Counted from the stretch's first letter, positions 37,830-47,541 are shown. The stretch: DNA of 64,000 nucleotides from Calothrix sp. NIES-4101 (GCA_004296455.1 AP018280.1:3038001-3102000); one strand, 5' to 3'. The notes: generated from the letters alone by a model not told the origin. Program-made: numbers and translations.

Positions 37830-38300
37830 GAGCAAGGCGATGATGCATTCAGCAGTTTACGCAAATTATTGCACAGTAGCCGTTGAATCATCACTATATT
37901 TATTCGCAATCAAAGTTTAAGTAGTTGTAACTCTCCAAATCAGTCTGTTAATGATGGTGAGAAAATTAAAATTATATTCATCTTTTCTCTTAGACTTCTT
38001 TTTTCTCGATGCAAAATGACTTTTCCCAGAGTAGATCTGAGGAATATCAGTAAACATAAATTATTTCTGATGCAAATATCTTTTCAAAAAAGAATTATCA
38101 GGTTTATATGAAGTAGCAAATACTCTACTGTATGAATTAACTGATATTTATACGGGTATCGAAGCACATTCGTAATTGCCGAAATTCACGTGTAACTTGG
38201 ACATAACCAATAAATTTACTGAAGCATTTCCTAAATATAAACAGCTATATTATTACTCAAGTCAAACTAATCCGTGCAAGGAGAAGGGAGCATCTATAAA
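37830..38300. other. Intergenic, nothing recognised
   Basis: About 470 bp, AT-rich, upstream of recQ. No ORF, tRNA or strong hairpin was noted. The recQ promoter must lie here. Confidence 0.35.
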
Positions 38301-39743
38301 ATGAATCGATTATCTTCCCTATCTTGGCATGAAGTCCGTGCAGCATTTCAAACAATCTGGGGATATGAAGACTTTCGCTCACCACAGGGTGAAATAATTC
38401 ATGCTTTACTCGCACGAAAAGATGTGCTGATTGTAATGCCAACTGGTGGAGGAAAATCGATTTGTTTTCAACTACCAGCGTTACTTCAAACAGGATTAAC
38501 GCTGGTAATTTCTCCATTAGTAGCTTTAATGGAAAATCAAGTTCAAGAGTTGCAGGAAAAAAGGTTACCTGCGGCATTATTACACAGTGAATTACCCTCA
38601 TTTAAAAGAAGAAAAATACTACAAGCATTAGCACAGCAAAAGCTCCGCCTACTGTATATTTCTCCAGAGACTTTCTTTAGTCCTCCTGTATGGCAAATAC
38701 TCTGCAAACCTGAACTAGATATAACTGCAATCATCCTCGATGAAGCCCATTGCTTAGTGCAGTGGGGCGATACATTTCGTCCAGCATATAGAAGATTGGG
38801 AGCAGCGAGAAGAGCTTTATTAAAAAGTAAACCACTAGGTACAAAAATAAGTCTTGCTGCTTTTACTGCCACTGCAAACCCTGCTGCCCAAGAAACAATT
38901 CACAAAGTTTTAGAACTCCAAAAACCAGAAATTTTTCGACTGAATCCATATCGCTCAAATCTGAATCCCAGTATTCGTATTGCTTGGACACCAAACAGTA
39001 GAAAAAAGCAATTATTAAACTTTATCAATAATCGACCTCAGCAATCAGGTTTAGTTTATGTTCGTAGCCGATATGATAGTGAAAATTTAGCTGCTTGGTT
39101 AGAAGAATTGGGTTATGCAACCGCAGCCTACCACGCAGGATTAGATGCAGAGGAACGGCGGACAATTGAAAAAGACTGGATCAACGACAAATTACAATTT
39201 GTTGTTTGCACAAGTGCCTTTGGAATGGGAATCAATAAAGCCAATGTCCGTTGGGTAGTTCATTTCCACGCACCATTATTATTATCTGAATATGTACAAG
39301 AAATCGGACGTGCGGGAAGAGATGGAAAACCTAGTGATGTACTGACATTAGTTAGCGAACCCACAGGATGGTTAGATTCGGAAGACAAACAGAGACAGCA
39401 TTTTTTTGAAAACAAAATACGCGAACAGCAACAAACTGCACAACAACTTGCCAGAAAGTTACCACAACAAGGAGATATAGAAGCGATCGCTCAAAAATTT
39501 CCCAATAGCCTGATTGCGCTTTCGCTTCTCCACAGTAATGGTCAATTAAAATGGTTAGACCCATTCAATTATCTGATTTTGACGGTTGGCAAAACTCAAG
39601 CTAACAACCAATTAAATGTCACTAAGCAAATGCGTCAATACCTCTATACAAAACAATGTCGCTGGCAGTTTTTGTTAAATGGATTTGGTTTTAGCAAAAA
39701 TATTGAAAATTGGCGTTGTGGACATTGTGATAATTGTCAATAA
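38301..39743 (+). CDS. recQ: RecQ-type ATP-dependent DNA helicase, short form
   Basis: The 480-aa protein is a superfamily 2 helicase: FQTIWGYEDFRSPQ (Q motif region, about 14-27), MPTGGGKSICFQLP (motif I), DEAH (motif II, LDEAHCLVQWG), FTATA (motif III) and QEIGRAGRDG (motif VI). The RQC zinc site follows, with a Cys in KQCRW and three in RCGHCDNC at the very end. It stops there, so the winged-helix half of RQC and the HRDC domain are absent. RecQ unwinds forked and recombination DNA. ATG at 38301 follows GGGAG; an upstream GTG at 38274 is less likely. Confidence 0.92.
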   Translation: MNRLSSLSWHEVRAAFQTIWGYEDFRSPQGEIIHALLARKDVLIVMPTGGGKSICFQLPALLQTGLTLVISPLVALMENQVQELQEKRLPAALLHSELPSFKRRKILQALAQQKLRLLYISPETFFSPPVWQILCKPELDITAIILDEAHCLVQWGDTFRPAYRRLGAARRALLKSKPLGTKISLAAFTATANPAAQETIHKVLELQKPEIFRLNPYRSNLNPSIRIAWTPNSRKKQLLNFINNRPQQSGLVYVRSRYDSENLAAWLEELGYATAAYHAGLDAEERRTIEKDWINDKLQFVVCTSAFGMGINKANVRWVVHFHAPLLLSEYVQEIGRAGRDGKPSDVLTLVSEPTGWLDSEDKQRQHFFENKIREQQQTAQQLARKLPQQGDIEAIAQKFPNSLIALSLLHSNGQLKWLDPFNYLILTVGKTQANNQLNVTKQMRQYLYTKQCRWQFLLNGFGFSKNIENWRCGHCDNCQ

Positions 39744-39818
39744 CAATAAAATTTAGAAATCATCAATTTTCGAGAAATTTTACCTGACCCTGACCCTATA
39801 CCCTGGTAATCTGGAGTA

Positions 39819-40166
39819 ATGAATTACGATACTGCACGCAAACTACTTTTAGACCAAACGATCGCAACGGAAGAACACCCGGATGCTCTATTACTACGAA
39901 TGCAGCAGGGAAAACCGCCTGTACCTGGTCAAATCACCTCGATTTTACTGGCTCTGAAAGTAGTATTTGAAGGTCTAAAAGAGACTACCACAATAGACCG
40001 TCAACTTGCTCACGCTTTATATTTACTAACAATTAAGACACAGCAATTATTTGCGATCGGGCGTAAAAATGGTGTAGACTGGCCCCCTCTTTTTAAGGAA
40101 GATTTATTAAGAATTGGGACAGCCTGTGAAGGTATTTTCTCTGGTGTTTGGCAAAATGTTAATTAA
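39819..40166 (+). CDS. Conserved cyanobacterial protein, unknown
   Basis: The 115-aa soluble, helical protein reads YDTARKLLLDQ, then ALLLRMQQGKPPVPGQITSILLALKVVFEGL and QQLFAIGRKNGVDWPPLFKEDLLR. Its homologues in filamentous cyanobacteria are conserved in length. Some are labelled dethiobiotin synthetase, but no P-loop or other catalytic motif is present, so that label is unsupported. It lies 75 bp downstream of recQ and could be cotranscribed. Confidence 0.7.
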   Translation: MNYDTARKLLLDQTIATEEHPDALLLRMQQGKPPVPGQITSILLALKVVFEGLKETTTIDRQLAHALYLLTIKTQQLFAIGRKNGVDWPPLFKEDLLRIGTACEGIFSGVWQNVN

Positions 40167-40179
40167 TCAAGAGTTGGGA

Positions 40180-40219
40180 TTTAAGGGTTAATATGAGCAA
40201 CTAACGATTAACCCTTAAA
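40180..40219. terminator. Perfect 13-bp inverted repeat between convergent genes
   Basis: TTTAAGGGTTAAT (40180-40192) is the exact complement of 40207-40219, 14-nt loop. It lies between convergent genes ending at 40166 and 40229. A bidirectional terminator is likely, though the flanking T-runs are weak. Confidence 0.6.
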
Positions 40220-40228
40220 CATTAAACA

Positions 40229-40825
40229 TTACCTATTTCGTAATTCCGCTTCCAATTTATTTAAGTCGCTTTTCAGTAATACAGTCATTTGACCTGTATA
40301 AGCTTTACCATTTTTCCCTTTAGCAATTTCCATCCAATAGGCATAGCGATCGCCGACTCTTAACTCTCCCCGTAATGCTTCACGGATAGGAGTTCTCGCC
40401 AATCTAGCTGAATTAATTGCGCTTTGGTTGGGATAGTCGTAAATTAACTGAGCATTGGCAAAATCCTGGTATACATCTAAACCATAAATAATTCGCAACG
40501 ATTCCTGCAAGCGGTCAAAACTCATCCCGTTAATCGCATCGTACATCGCTAAACGCTCCGTACGAATATTACTACGGTCTCTCGTAAATCCAACAGCACC
40601 CGGAGGTAATACTGATGCTTGGAAGGTAAAGCGTTGTGCTGCTGTGTCACTTTTTTGAATGTAGAAGCGTTCTCTGCTATTGGGTTTTAGGGTGGGATGG
40701 TTTTTGATCCAGGAACCCACTTCTTCTGTAGACTGTCCGGGAAGTGCCTCAACTTGGCTGGGAAAAAGTAAGAAAGCAATAGGTAAAAGGAACAGACGAA
40801 GTAAGGATTTTTTGGAGATTTTCAT
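40229..40825 (-). CDS. Secreted protein, possible exosortase-locus protein
   Basis: From the ATG at 40825 the protein has 198 codons. A signal peptide (KKSLLRLFLLPIAFLLF core, ending VEALP) is clear. The mature part is basic-polar with GSWIKNHPTLKPNSRERFYIQ, QRFTFQASVLPPG and YAYWMEIAKG; no named domain is recognised. It lies 108 bp downstream of the cyanoexosortase gene on the same strand, so an accessory role in the sorting system is possible but unproved. An in-frame start nine codons earlier (40852) is less likely, since it would precede the signal peptide. Confidence 0.65.
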   Translation of the reverse strand: MKISKKSLLRLFLLPIAFLLFPSQVEALPGQSTEEVGSWIKNHPTLKPNSRERFYIQKSDTAAQRFTFQASVLPPGAVGFTRDRSNIRTERLAMYDAINGMSFDRLQESLRIIYGLDVYQDFANAQLIYDYPNQSAINSARLARTPIREALRGELRVGDRYAYWMEIAKGKNGKAYTGQMTVLLKSDLNKLEAELRNR

Positions 40826-40933
40826 AGTAATGAATGATACAGTGATGCCCACAAATGAGGGTAATCTTAGCTTTCCCTTTTTCGGGTAAATTCACTTCAT
40901 CTAGTCAGAAAAAATGCCAAATCTTTTGGAGAT

Positions 40934-41827
40934 TTATATTTCTTTTTGAGTAATAGATGGCTGTGCTGTATCTAAAAAATTAGCATCAATCCAATTAAGG
41001 ACAGGGACGAGAGACATTAGCATTAAAGCCGAATACATGTCGCCTCCCCAACTATCATGCAGCCATTTAAACATGGCTTCGTTACCCGTACCGTGGAAAA
41101 ATGTGAGAAATGTATTACGAATAATGTTTGCTGTAACACTAATGATTACAGCTAATCCCAGGAAATAAATTGTCTTTCTTTGTGATGATATTGTACCAGT
41201 CCAATACAATAACATTAAGCAAACATATATCGTTGTGAATAGCATTTTTAAACCAGCACAGTAGGGTGCAACTTCCACAACCCTTCCACCCATATATAAA
41301 TATATGCCATCGACATTTATATTCATCCCTAATTGATTCAAGATGAATCCAGCTGTACCAGCAATGAAGCTTTGCAATGGCAATGTAAAAGGAGCAATGA
41401 GATAGGGAATTGAATTAGGTGTTGCTAAAAAAACTAATAATAAAGGAAACCATTGCAGTTTCAGTCCTGCTTTTCCTTTCAACCACAAGCATAGTCCAGT
41501 CAAAATAATCGGCAGAGAAAGATTTACCCATTCGGTGATACCGCTAAGGTAAAAGAAACCACCTAAAAATAATAAGCCGATGCCAAGTGGATGATGGCTT
41601 TCACGCAAGCGATACCATAATTTTCGGTTTGTCCAGACGATATACATCGCAAAAGGAAAACCAATTAAACCGTGGCTAAAATACTCATGTTCGGTACTAA
41701 TTGTTTTCTTAATCCAACCCTCACACCAATGTATAAATATCGGTGCATACAGTAATGTTAAAATGGCAATAATCCCATAATTAAATAACTCTTTGGGATT
41801 TGTGGTTCTAATTTGGCGTTGATACAT
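40934..41827 (-). CDS. Cyanoexosortase
   Basis: The 297-aa membrane protein has about eight hydrophobic segments. The three catalytic residues of the exosortase family are visible: Cys in APYCAGLKML (about residue 189), Arg in ANIIRNTF (about 235) and His in WLHDSWGGDMYS (about 255). The enzyme cleaves C-terminal sorting signals such as PEP-CTERM; the GDSL protein at 3743-4699 carries such a signal. The N-terminal half has HEYFSHGLIGFPFAMYIVW, which fits cyanobacterial exosortases, possibly type B. It may be cotranscribed with the DegT-like gene 116 bp upstream. Confidence 0.88.
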   Translation of the reverse strand: MYQRQIRTTNPKELFNYGIIAILTLLYAPIFIHWCEGWIKKTISTEHEYFSHGLIGFPFAMYIVWTNRKLWYRLRESHHPLGIGLLFLGGFFYLSGITEWVNLSLPIILTGLCLWLKGKAGLKLQWFPLLLVFLATPNSIPYLIAPFTLPLQSFIAGTAGFILNQLGMNINVDGIYLYMGGRVVEVAPYCAGLKMLFTTIYVCLMLLYWTGTISSQRKTIYFLGLAVIISVTANIIRNTFLTFFHGTGNEAMFKWLHDSWGGDMYSALMLMSLVPVLNWIDANFLDTAQPSITQKEI

Positions 41828-41943
41828 AAAACAATTAATAGTTAATAGGTAATTGTTGGGGAATCAAAAAGGGTAAAGGTCAGAATTTGTAATGTTTTAG
41901 CCCAGCTATAACCATTAACCAATACCCATTAACTCAGACTTAC

Positions 41944-43104
41944 TTAGTACCCATTAACTGCCAAAAGCTGTTGTTCTCCACTGAGAGTACAGGCGATCGC
42001 GGCTAAAACCTCCTTGACTTGGCTAGGGGTTAACCCTGGGTACATTGGTAATGATAGTATCTGTTTTGCCAATGTTTCCGCGTGGGGAAAATCACCGAGT
42101 TTATAACCTAAGTTGGTAAATGCTGGTTGTAAATGACAAGGTATAGGATAGTGAATACCCGTTTGAATCCCTGCATTCGCTAGTGTTTCTTGTATTTCCT
42201 GACGCGACACTGAACAAGAATCAGTAATCTTGACTACATATAAATGATAAACGTGTCCAGTCCCACTTTGGTTGACCATTGGTATAATTCCGTTGGCTGC
42301 GGCTGCCAATTCTGCATCATACATCTGGGCTATTGCTAGACGCAGGCAATTCCATTCTGCTAAATAGGGTAATTTTTCTAACAATACGGCAGCTTGTAGG
42401 GTATCCAAACGGCTATTGGTTCCTGGGTCGGTATGATAGTACTTGTAGGAAGCTCCGTAATTCCGCAAGCGTACCATTTTTTCGGCAACTTCAGGATCGC
42501 GTGTCAACAAGATTCCCCCATCACCAACCGCACCCAAATTTTTGCTGGGGTAAAAGCTAAAAGCGGCTGCTATGCCTACTGAACCGGCTTTGTATCCGTC
42601 ACGTTCAGCTAAATGAGCTTGGGCTGCATCTTCAAAAATGAGTAATTTGTGAGTTTCTGCAAAATCGAAAAGCTGTTTTGGTGATACCATCTGCCCGTAG
42701 AGATGCACGGGAATTATGGCTTTGGTTTTTTTTGTAACAACTTTGGCTGCGGCTTCTAAGTCAATTAAAGCAGTTTCCGGGTCGCAATCAACAAAAATTG
42801 GAGTTGCACCTGCACGAATTACGCCGATTAATGTGGCTACAAAGGTATTTGCAGGCACAATAACTTCATCACCCACACCAATATTACAGGCTTGTAAACC
42901 AAGTGCGATCGCATCTGTTCCTGAAGCTACTCCCACCCCATATGCGGTATTGGAGGCTGCGGCAAAGGCTTGTTCAAAATGAGCTAAAGCTTTCCCTAAA
43001 ACAAAATCTCCGTTGAGTAGAACCTTTTCAATCGCCTGTTGAATTTGATTTTGAATCGGTTGATGTTGAAAACTTAAATCTACAAATGGAATTTTGATGT
43101 TCAT
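41944..43104 (-). CDS. DegT/DnrJ/EryC1/StrS-type PLP aminotransferase
   Basis: The 386-aa enzyme transfers an amino group onto a nucleotide-linked sugar using PLP. PLP-binding residues are visible: the SGTDA phosphate loop (61-65), Asp159 in FEDAAQAH, and the Schiff-base Lys188 in FYPSKNLGAVGDGG. The C-terminus has HYPIPCHLQPAF and SLPMYPGLT, the family end. It starts 45 bp from a perfect 15-bp dyad. It is followed by the exosortase gene, as surface-glycan enzymes often are. The sugar is unknown. Confidence 0.92.
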   Translation of the reverse strand: MNIKIPFVDLSFQHQPIQNQIQQAIEKVLLNGDFVLGKALAHFEQAFAAASNTAYGVGVASGTDAIALGLQACNIGVGDEVIVPANTFVATLIGVIRAGATPIFVDCDPETALIDLEAAAKVVTKKTKAIIPVHLYGQMVSPKQLFDFAETHKLLIFEDAAQAHLAERDGYKAGSVGIAAAFSFYPSKNLGAVGDGGILLTRDPEVAEKMVRLRNYGASYKYYHTDPGTNSRLDTLQAAVLLEKLPYLAEWNCLRLAIAQMYDAELAAAANGIIPMVNQSGTGHVYHLYVVKITDSCSVSRQEIQETLANAGIQTGIHYPIPCHLQPAFTNLGYKLGDFPHAETLAKQILSLPMYPGLTPSQVKEVLAAIACTLSGEQQLLAVNGY

Positions 43105-43148
43105 AATTGTTTATTAATTGTTTTGTCCAAAGTCAATAAGGTTGCTGA

Positions 43149-43189
43149 ACTAGTTAATCTATGTTGATATTGAGCATAGATTAACTAGT
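43149..43189. promoter_or_regulatory. Perfect 15-bp dyad upstream of the DegT-type gene
   Basis: ACTAGTTAATCTATG (43149-43163) is exactly complementary to 43175-43189, with an 11-nt spacer. It lies 45 bp from the leftward ATG at 43104. There is no T-run, so it may be an operator or a leader RNA hairpin instead of a terminator. Confidence 0.55.
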
Positions 43190-44027
43190 GAATTTGCCAC
43201 ATCAAAAAAGGATATTTTTTGGTAATTTTTATGGTTGTTGCTTTTAGGGAAAAACTATTAGTTTTTTATTTCTCGGTAAGAAAATATTGCTAGATAGAGC
43301 TATAACCCTTGCTAAACAAGGACAATCACTAATTACATGAAAATGAATACTCATGATTGTAATTGTCTTGGTGAGAAAAATAAATAATTTTGAAAGATTG
43401 ATAAAAACTGAGAAATAGGTTTTTAGTTATGATTAATGACCGAAAAAAGATATCAACAATGACATACACAAGTGAATTTACACTTATATATTGTGAAATC
43501 ACAGACAAAAGAAACAATTGATTTTTTTAACATAGTCAATCAAGCAAAATATGATTGCGATCGCCTAAATTTTTCAGTACAGCACCAAACTAAAAACCAA
43601 AACCACAGTTAGTAAAAACAAAATCCTAATCAATAATTTGCCCTCAATCTTCTCTAATCCACATCAGTGATAATAACGATATATTTGCTATTATAATTAC
43701 AATTAATAAGTCAGTAAATTGTCTGTACGTTATCATTAGATTTCACTACTTGTAATAATTATTGCCAGCGCTTGAAAAGTGATTGTAAAGAAATACAGCA
43801 AAATGCTGAAACAATTGCCTATAGCTGTTTTTAACTCAAGCTGAGGCAATATATTTTGGGTTAGGAAAGCAACTACCACGAGCGTATATTCTCGTAATCT
43901 TCAAAAAAATCTTGAAAATTTGTTTGTCGGACACAAAATTGGGGAATGCTTAGAAATAGAAAAATAACCAAATAAGAGTAGGTTATATGAAAATCCTTAT
44001 CAAATACTTAATCAAGGTAAAGTAGTA
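43190..44027. other. Long intergenic region, nothing recognised
   Basis: About 840 bp between divergent genes. AT-rich, with one HIP1-like GCGATCGCC near 43558. A 62-codon open frame at 43329-43517 lacks coding character. No RNA gene was found. Confidence 0.35.
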
Positions 44028-45602
44028 ATGTTAGAACCAGAAAATAAACTGTTTACATTCAAAGATGGTTGGAGTTCCCAAGAGAATAGAGAGTCCCAAC
44101 GCTTAAACGCCTTATTAGAGTTAGGCTTGCGTCAATCAGAAACAATTCCCGTATTTGAAGAAGCTACTCAAACCGCCGCCCATTTTCTCGAAGCACCAAT
44201 TTCGGTATTAGGATTTATCGATCAAGAACGTCACTGGTTTAAATCCGCGATCGGATTATCGCGATTAGGATTGATGAACCAACTTGCCCAAGCTCGTCAA
44301 CTATCGCGTCAAGAATCCTTTTGCACCCTAGTTGTCGATAGTTCACAAATTGTCGTCATTAACGATACACATAAATATGTCAACAATGAACTGAACGTCA
44401 GCAAATTGGTACAGGAGTACGGAGTACGTGCTTACTTAGGTGCGCCACTAATCGACGCATCTGGTAATTGTTTGGGAGCGCTAGCTGTGATTGACTTAGT
44501 GCCGCGCAACTTTACCAACAGAGATATTGAATTTTTACAAATAATTGCTCGTTGGAGCATGAGTGAGTTTGAGCGTAACCGCTTACTGCAAGCCACTGCA
44601 AACGGAAATAATCTCCATACTAACTCCCCTAGAGAATTTGGTTGGTCATCCTCAAATGGTAATGCCAACGAAATGAAGCTAAGTGCTCCAATATTGAAAC
44701 AAGAACTCAAAAAAGAAGCTGTCACCACCAACCATCTCAAACTCGACTTGTTATCGCAACTAACTCAAGAATTACGCACCCCTCTGACATCAGTGTTGGG
44801 AATGGCAAGCGTTTTAGGAAGAGAAATTTATGGCCCTTTGACAACCAAACAACGGGAATACTTGGAAATAATCCAACATAGTGGACGCTACCTCCTTTCC
44901 TTGGTAAACGAAATTTCTGAACTGGGAGCAATGAATGAAACTACAGCTGCATTAAATATTGCCCCCGTCGATATCGAAATGCTCTGCCAACAAGCCATCA
45001 ACACCTTAGAAGAAGCAGCAAACCGCCGCGAACAAGACATTCGCTTGTCCCTGGAACCCGGACGCAGCCGCATTTTACCCCTTGACAAAGAGAAAGTTCG
45101 TCAAATTTTATACCACTTGATTTTTAGCGTGATTCAGGTTTCGGCAACAGGTAGTGTTGTGCGGATTCACGTTTCTTACAAAGAAGATGCCCTGAACATT
45201 ACCGTTTGGGTATCCCATCCTTGGTTAGGTGATGGGATTACAGAAGTCGATCCGTACTTCCGCCTCAATCCACAGCCATTATTAGAACTGACAAGTGTGG
45301 CTCAGAACTATAACATGCATCCAGAAGCCACAGAGCTTGACGGTTTCTCAATCACAATGGAAAAGTCAAAAGATTTTGCCGCAGCAAGTTCAGGATTTAT
45401 TTCTGTAAATTCTGGCGACTTAGATATGAACAAACCCCACAATCATCTCTCGCGTGAAAGCTTAGGTTTATTGTTAAGTTGTCAACTAGCGGAATTGCAC
45501 GCGGGGCAAATCTCAATTCAAGGTTCTGCGGAATCGGGATATCGCTACGTGCTGTCACTACCATTGCAATCAGCAACAAAAGAACAGGCAAATGATGCTT
45601 AA
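44028..45602 (+). CDS. GAF-domain histidine-kinase-like protein with degenerate active site
   Basis: The 524-aa protein has a GAF domain (about residues 40-185; FLEAPISVLGFIDQERHWF and LGAPLIDASGNCLGALAVID) and a HisKA-like dimerisation domain (about 240-300). The H box reads QLTQELRTPL: the phosphoacceptor His is Gln247. The ATPase domain (about 350-510) is also eroded: the N box is LYHLIFSVIQVS with no Asn, and the G boxes are not clear. It probably cannot autophosphorylate and may instead sense through GAF or act as a scaffold. The GAF domain lacks an obvious chromophore Cys in a bilin context. It stands alone. Confidence 0.85.
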   Translation: MLEPENKLFTFKDGWSSQENRESQRLNALLELGLRQSETIPVFEEATQTAAHFLEAPISVLGFIDQERHWFKSAIGLSRLGLMNQLAQARQLSRQESFCTLVVDSSQIVVINDTHKYVNNELNVSKLVQEYGVRAYLGAPLIDASGNCLGALAVIDLVPRNFTNRDIEFLQIIARWSMSEFERNRLLQATANGNNLHTNSPREFGWSSSNGNANEMKLSAPILKQELKKEAVTTNHLKLDLLSQLTQELRTPLTSVLGMASVLGREIYGPLTTKQREYLEIIQHSGRYLLSLVNEISELGAMNETTAALNIAPVDIEMLCQQAINTLEEAANRREQDIRLSLEPGRSRILPLDKEKVRQILYHLIFSVIQVSATGSVVRIHVSYKEDALNITVWVSHPWLGDGITEVDPYFRLNPQPLLELTSVAQNYNMHPEATELDGFSITMEKSKDFAAASSGFISVNSGDLDMNKPHNHLSRESLGLLLSCQLAELHAGQISIQGSAESGYRYVLSLPLQSATKEQANDA

Positions 45603-46028
45603 TGTGGGAGATAAGGATGAGGGATGAGGGAGTAGAAAAGTAAGTCTCATAATAAATCAGGAAATAAGGCATTTAGCATTGCAAACACCTATAACCAACC
45701 AACAATCAATAAGCAATCAGTATTTAATAAACCCATACCCAACATCCAAACCCCACTTTCAGCCAAATTGAGAATTACAGTAGTCAAGACAAAGACTTGA
45801 TACCCTGGCTTTCTAAGCTTGTCAATTGATGTATGTCCTTAAAATTTTAATCATTAACTATTAATCATTACACTATTAACTCAAATCGCGATCGCCCTGT
45901 GGTTGATGACGAGGCAACTGAGGCAACTTGCCAATTTGAAGTTTGAAAATATGAGCTTTTGGGAACCACCCAGATTATGATGAAGTCGAACTTCTGTGCC
46001 GGAGTGAACCTTAATCGCCAGGTGGTTT
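45603..46028. other. Intergenic, nothing recognised
   Basis: About 425 bp before ictB. It contains ATTAACTATTAATCATT-type low-complexity DNA and a HIP1 octamer near 45889. No RNA or strong hairpin was seen. Confidence 0.35.
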
Positions 46029-47456
46029 ATGAATTTAGTTTGGCAAAGATTTACGTTGTCTAATTTTCCCCTCCGGGAATATCTCGCGACTAGCTACCTA
46101 CATCAATCGCTATTTGGTCCTTTGCGGCGTTGGCGGGAAACTAGTATTTTGATCCAGTGGGGGGAGATTATTGCTGCGGCTTTACTTAGCCTTTTGTATG
46201 GATTTGCCCCATTTGTTGCCAATGAATTAATTGGATTGATTTTGCTGGTGTGTGGTGCATTTTGGTTGCTATTGAGTTTAGCTGATGATACTAGTGACAT
46301 CAATTCTCCTAGTGTCACCCCTATCCACATCACAGTATTTATATTCTGGGGAGTCGCATTTTTAGCTACGGCTTTATCGCCAGTGAGAAAATTAGCGATT
46401 ACCGATTTCCGAAATTTTACGCTGTACCTGCTGCTATTTGCTCTTTGTGCCAGAGTTCTAAAATCACCACGCTTACGCTCTTGGATACTGACTTTATACA
46501 TGCATGTTGGACTAATTGTCAGTATATATGGTGTGCGCCAAAAATTATTTGGTGCCGCCCAATTGGCAACTTGGGTCGATCCAGAATCACCGCTATCCAA
46601 GAATACTCGGGTTTATAGCTATCTGGGTAATCCCAACTTACTGGCTGGGTATTTGTTACCGGCGGTGGTTTTGAGCTTGATTGCGGTATTTGCTTGGAAA
46701 GGATTAGCCCGCAAATGCTTGGCGACGACAATGCTAATTGTGAATCTTGCCTGCTTTCGCTTTGCCGACAGTCGCGGTAGTTTCATTGGCTTAGCCCTGG
46801 CTGTAGTTGTCTTAGTCTTATTACTTAGATACTGGTATAAAGATGTATTACCAAGATTTTGGCGGACTTGGTTAATCCCGATACTTTTGGGTAGCTTTGT
46901 TGCCTTATTTGCGATCGCATTTGGGGCTTCGGAAACCTTCCGTCTCAGGATTGTCAGTATCTTTGCAGGTCGTGGCGACAGTAGTAATAACTTCCGCATG
47001 AATGTATGGACTGCGGTATTTCAGATGATTCGCGATCGACCTATATTAGGCATTGGCCCCGGTCACAATTCTTTTAATAGCGTATATCCTCTGTATCAAA
47101 TACCACGGTTTACAGCCCTAAGTGCTTATTCTATTATTTTAGAAATAACTGTAGAAATGGGTTTTATTGGTTTAAGCTCATTTATTTGGCTGTTAATGGT
47201 GACATTTAATACTGGATTCGTACAATTACAACGCTTTTATCAACAACGTAGTGTTGAAGGACTGTGGATGATTGGGGCAATTGCCTCATTGGTGGCAATG
47301 CTCGGTCATGGTTTAGTTGATACTGTTTGGTATCGTCCCCAAATCAACACCCTGTGGTGGATGATGGTTGGTCTAGTCGCTAGTTACTGGACTTCCCCAT
47401 CTCCCGGCAAAAATCGGGATACTATTTCCTCGGACCCACAAATAACAACCAGTTAA
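46029..47456 (+). CDS. ictB: IctB-family membrane protein, O-antigen ligase fold
   Basis: The 475-aa protein has about ten membrane helices and the Wzy/O-antigen-ligase core: YLGNPNLLAGYLLPAVVLSL (about 199-218), RPILGIGPGHNSFNSVYP (about 336-353). The N-terminus WQRFTLSNFPLREYLATSYL fits the cyanobacterial IctB group, which was first linked to inorganic carbon accumulation and later seen as essential and not a proven bicarbonate pump. So its true role could be polymer ligation. ATG at 46029. A clear terminator follows at 47510. Confidence 0.88.
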   Translation: MNLVWQRFTLSNFPLREYLATSYLHQSLFGPLRRWRETSILIQWGEIIAAALLSLLYGFAPFVANELIGLILLVCGAFWLLLSLADDTSDINSPSVTPIHITVFIFWGVAFLATALSPVRKLAITDFRNFTLYLLLFALCARVLKSPRLRSWILTLYMHVGLIVSIYGVRQKLFGAAQLATWVDPESPLSKNTRVYSYLGNPNLLAGYLLPAVVLSLIAVFAWKGLARKCLATTMLIVNLACFRFADSRGSFIGLALAVVVLVLLLRYWYKDVLPRFWRTWLIPILLGSFVALFAIAFGASETFRLRIVSIFAGRGDSSNNFRMNVWTAVFQMIRDRPILGIGPGHNSFNSVYPLYQIPRFTALSAYSIILEITVEMGFIGLSSFIWLLMVTFNTGFVQLQRFYQQRSVEGLWMIGAIASLVAMLGHGLVDTVWYRPQINTLWWMMVGLVASYWTSPSPGKNRDTISSDPQITTS

Positions 47457-47509
47457 ATAGGGCTAATACCATTTCCCATATTTTTCTGTTTTTACACCAC
47501 ACACAAAAC

Positions 47510-47541
47510 GCCTTAGATTAATAGCCATCTAAGGCTTTTTT
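47510..47541 (+). terminator. Rho-independent terminator of ictB
   Basis: GCCTTAGAT (47510-47518) pairs exactly with ATCTAAGGC (47527-47535), 8-nt loop, then six T residues. Confidence 0.85.

Noticed and set aside
39819-40166. Dethiobiotin synthetase label for the 115-aa protein
   Set aside because: No P-loop or biotin-synthesis motif is present and the length is half of BioD.
43329-43517. Small ORF in the 43.2-44.0 kb gap
   Set aside because: Low-complexity hydrophobic/aromatic composition and no ribosome-binding site.
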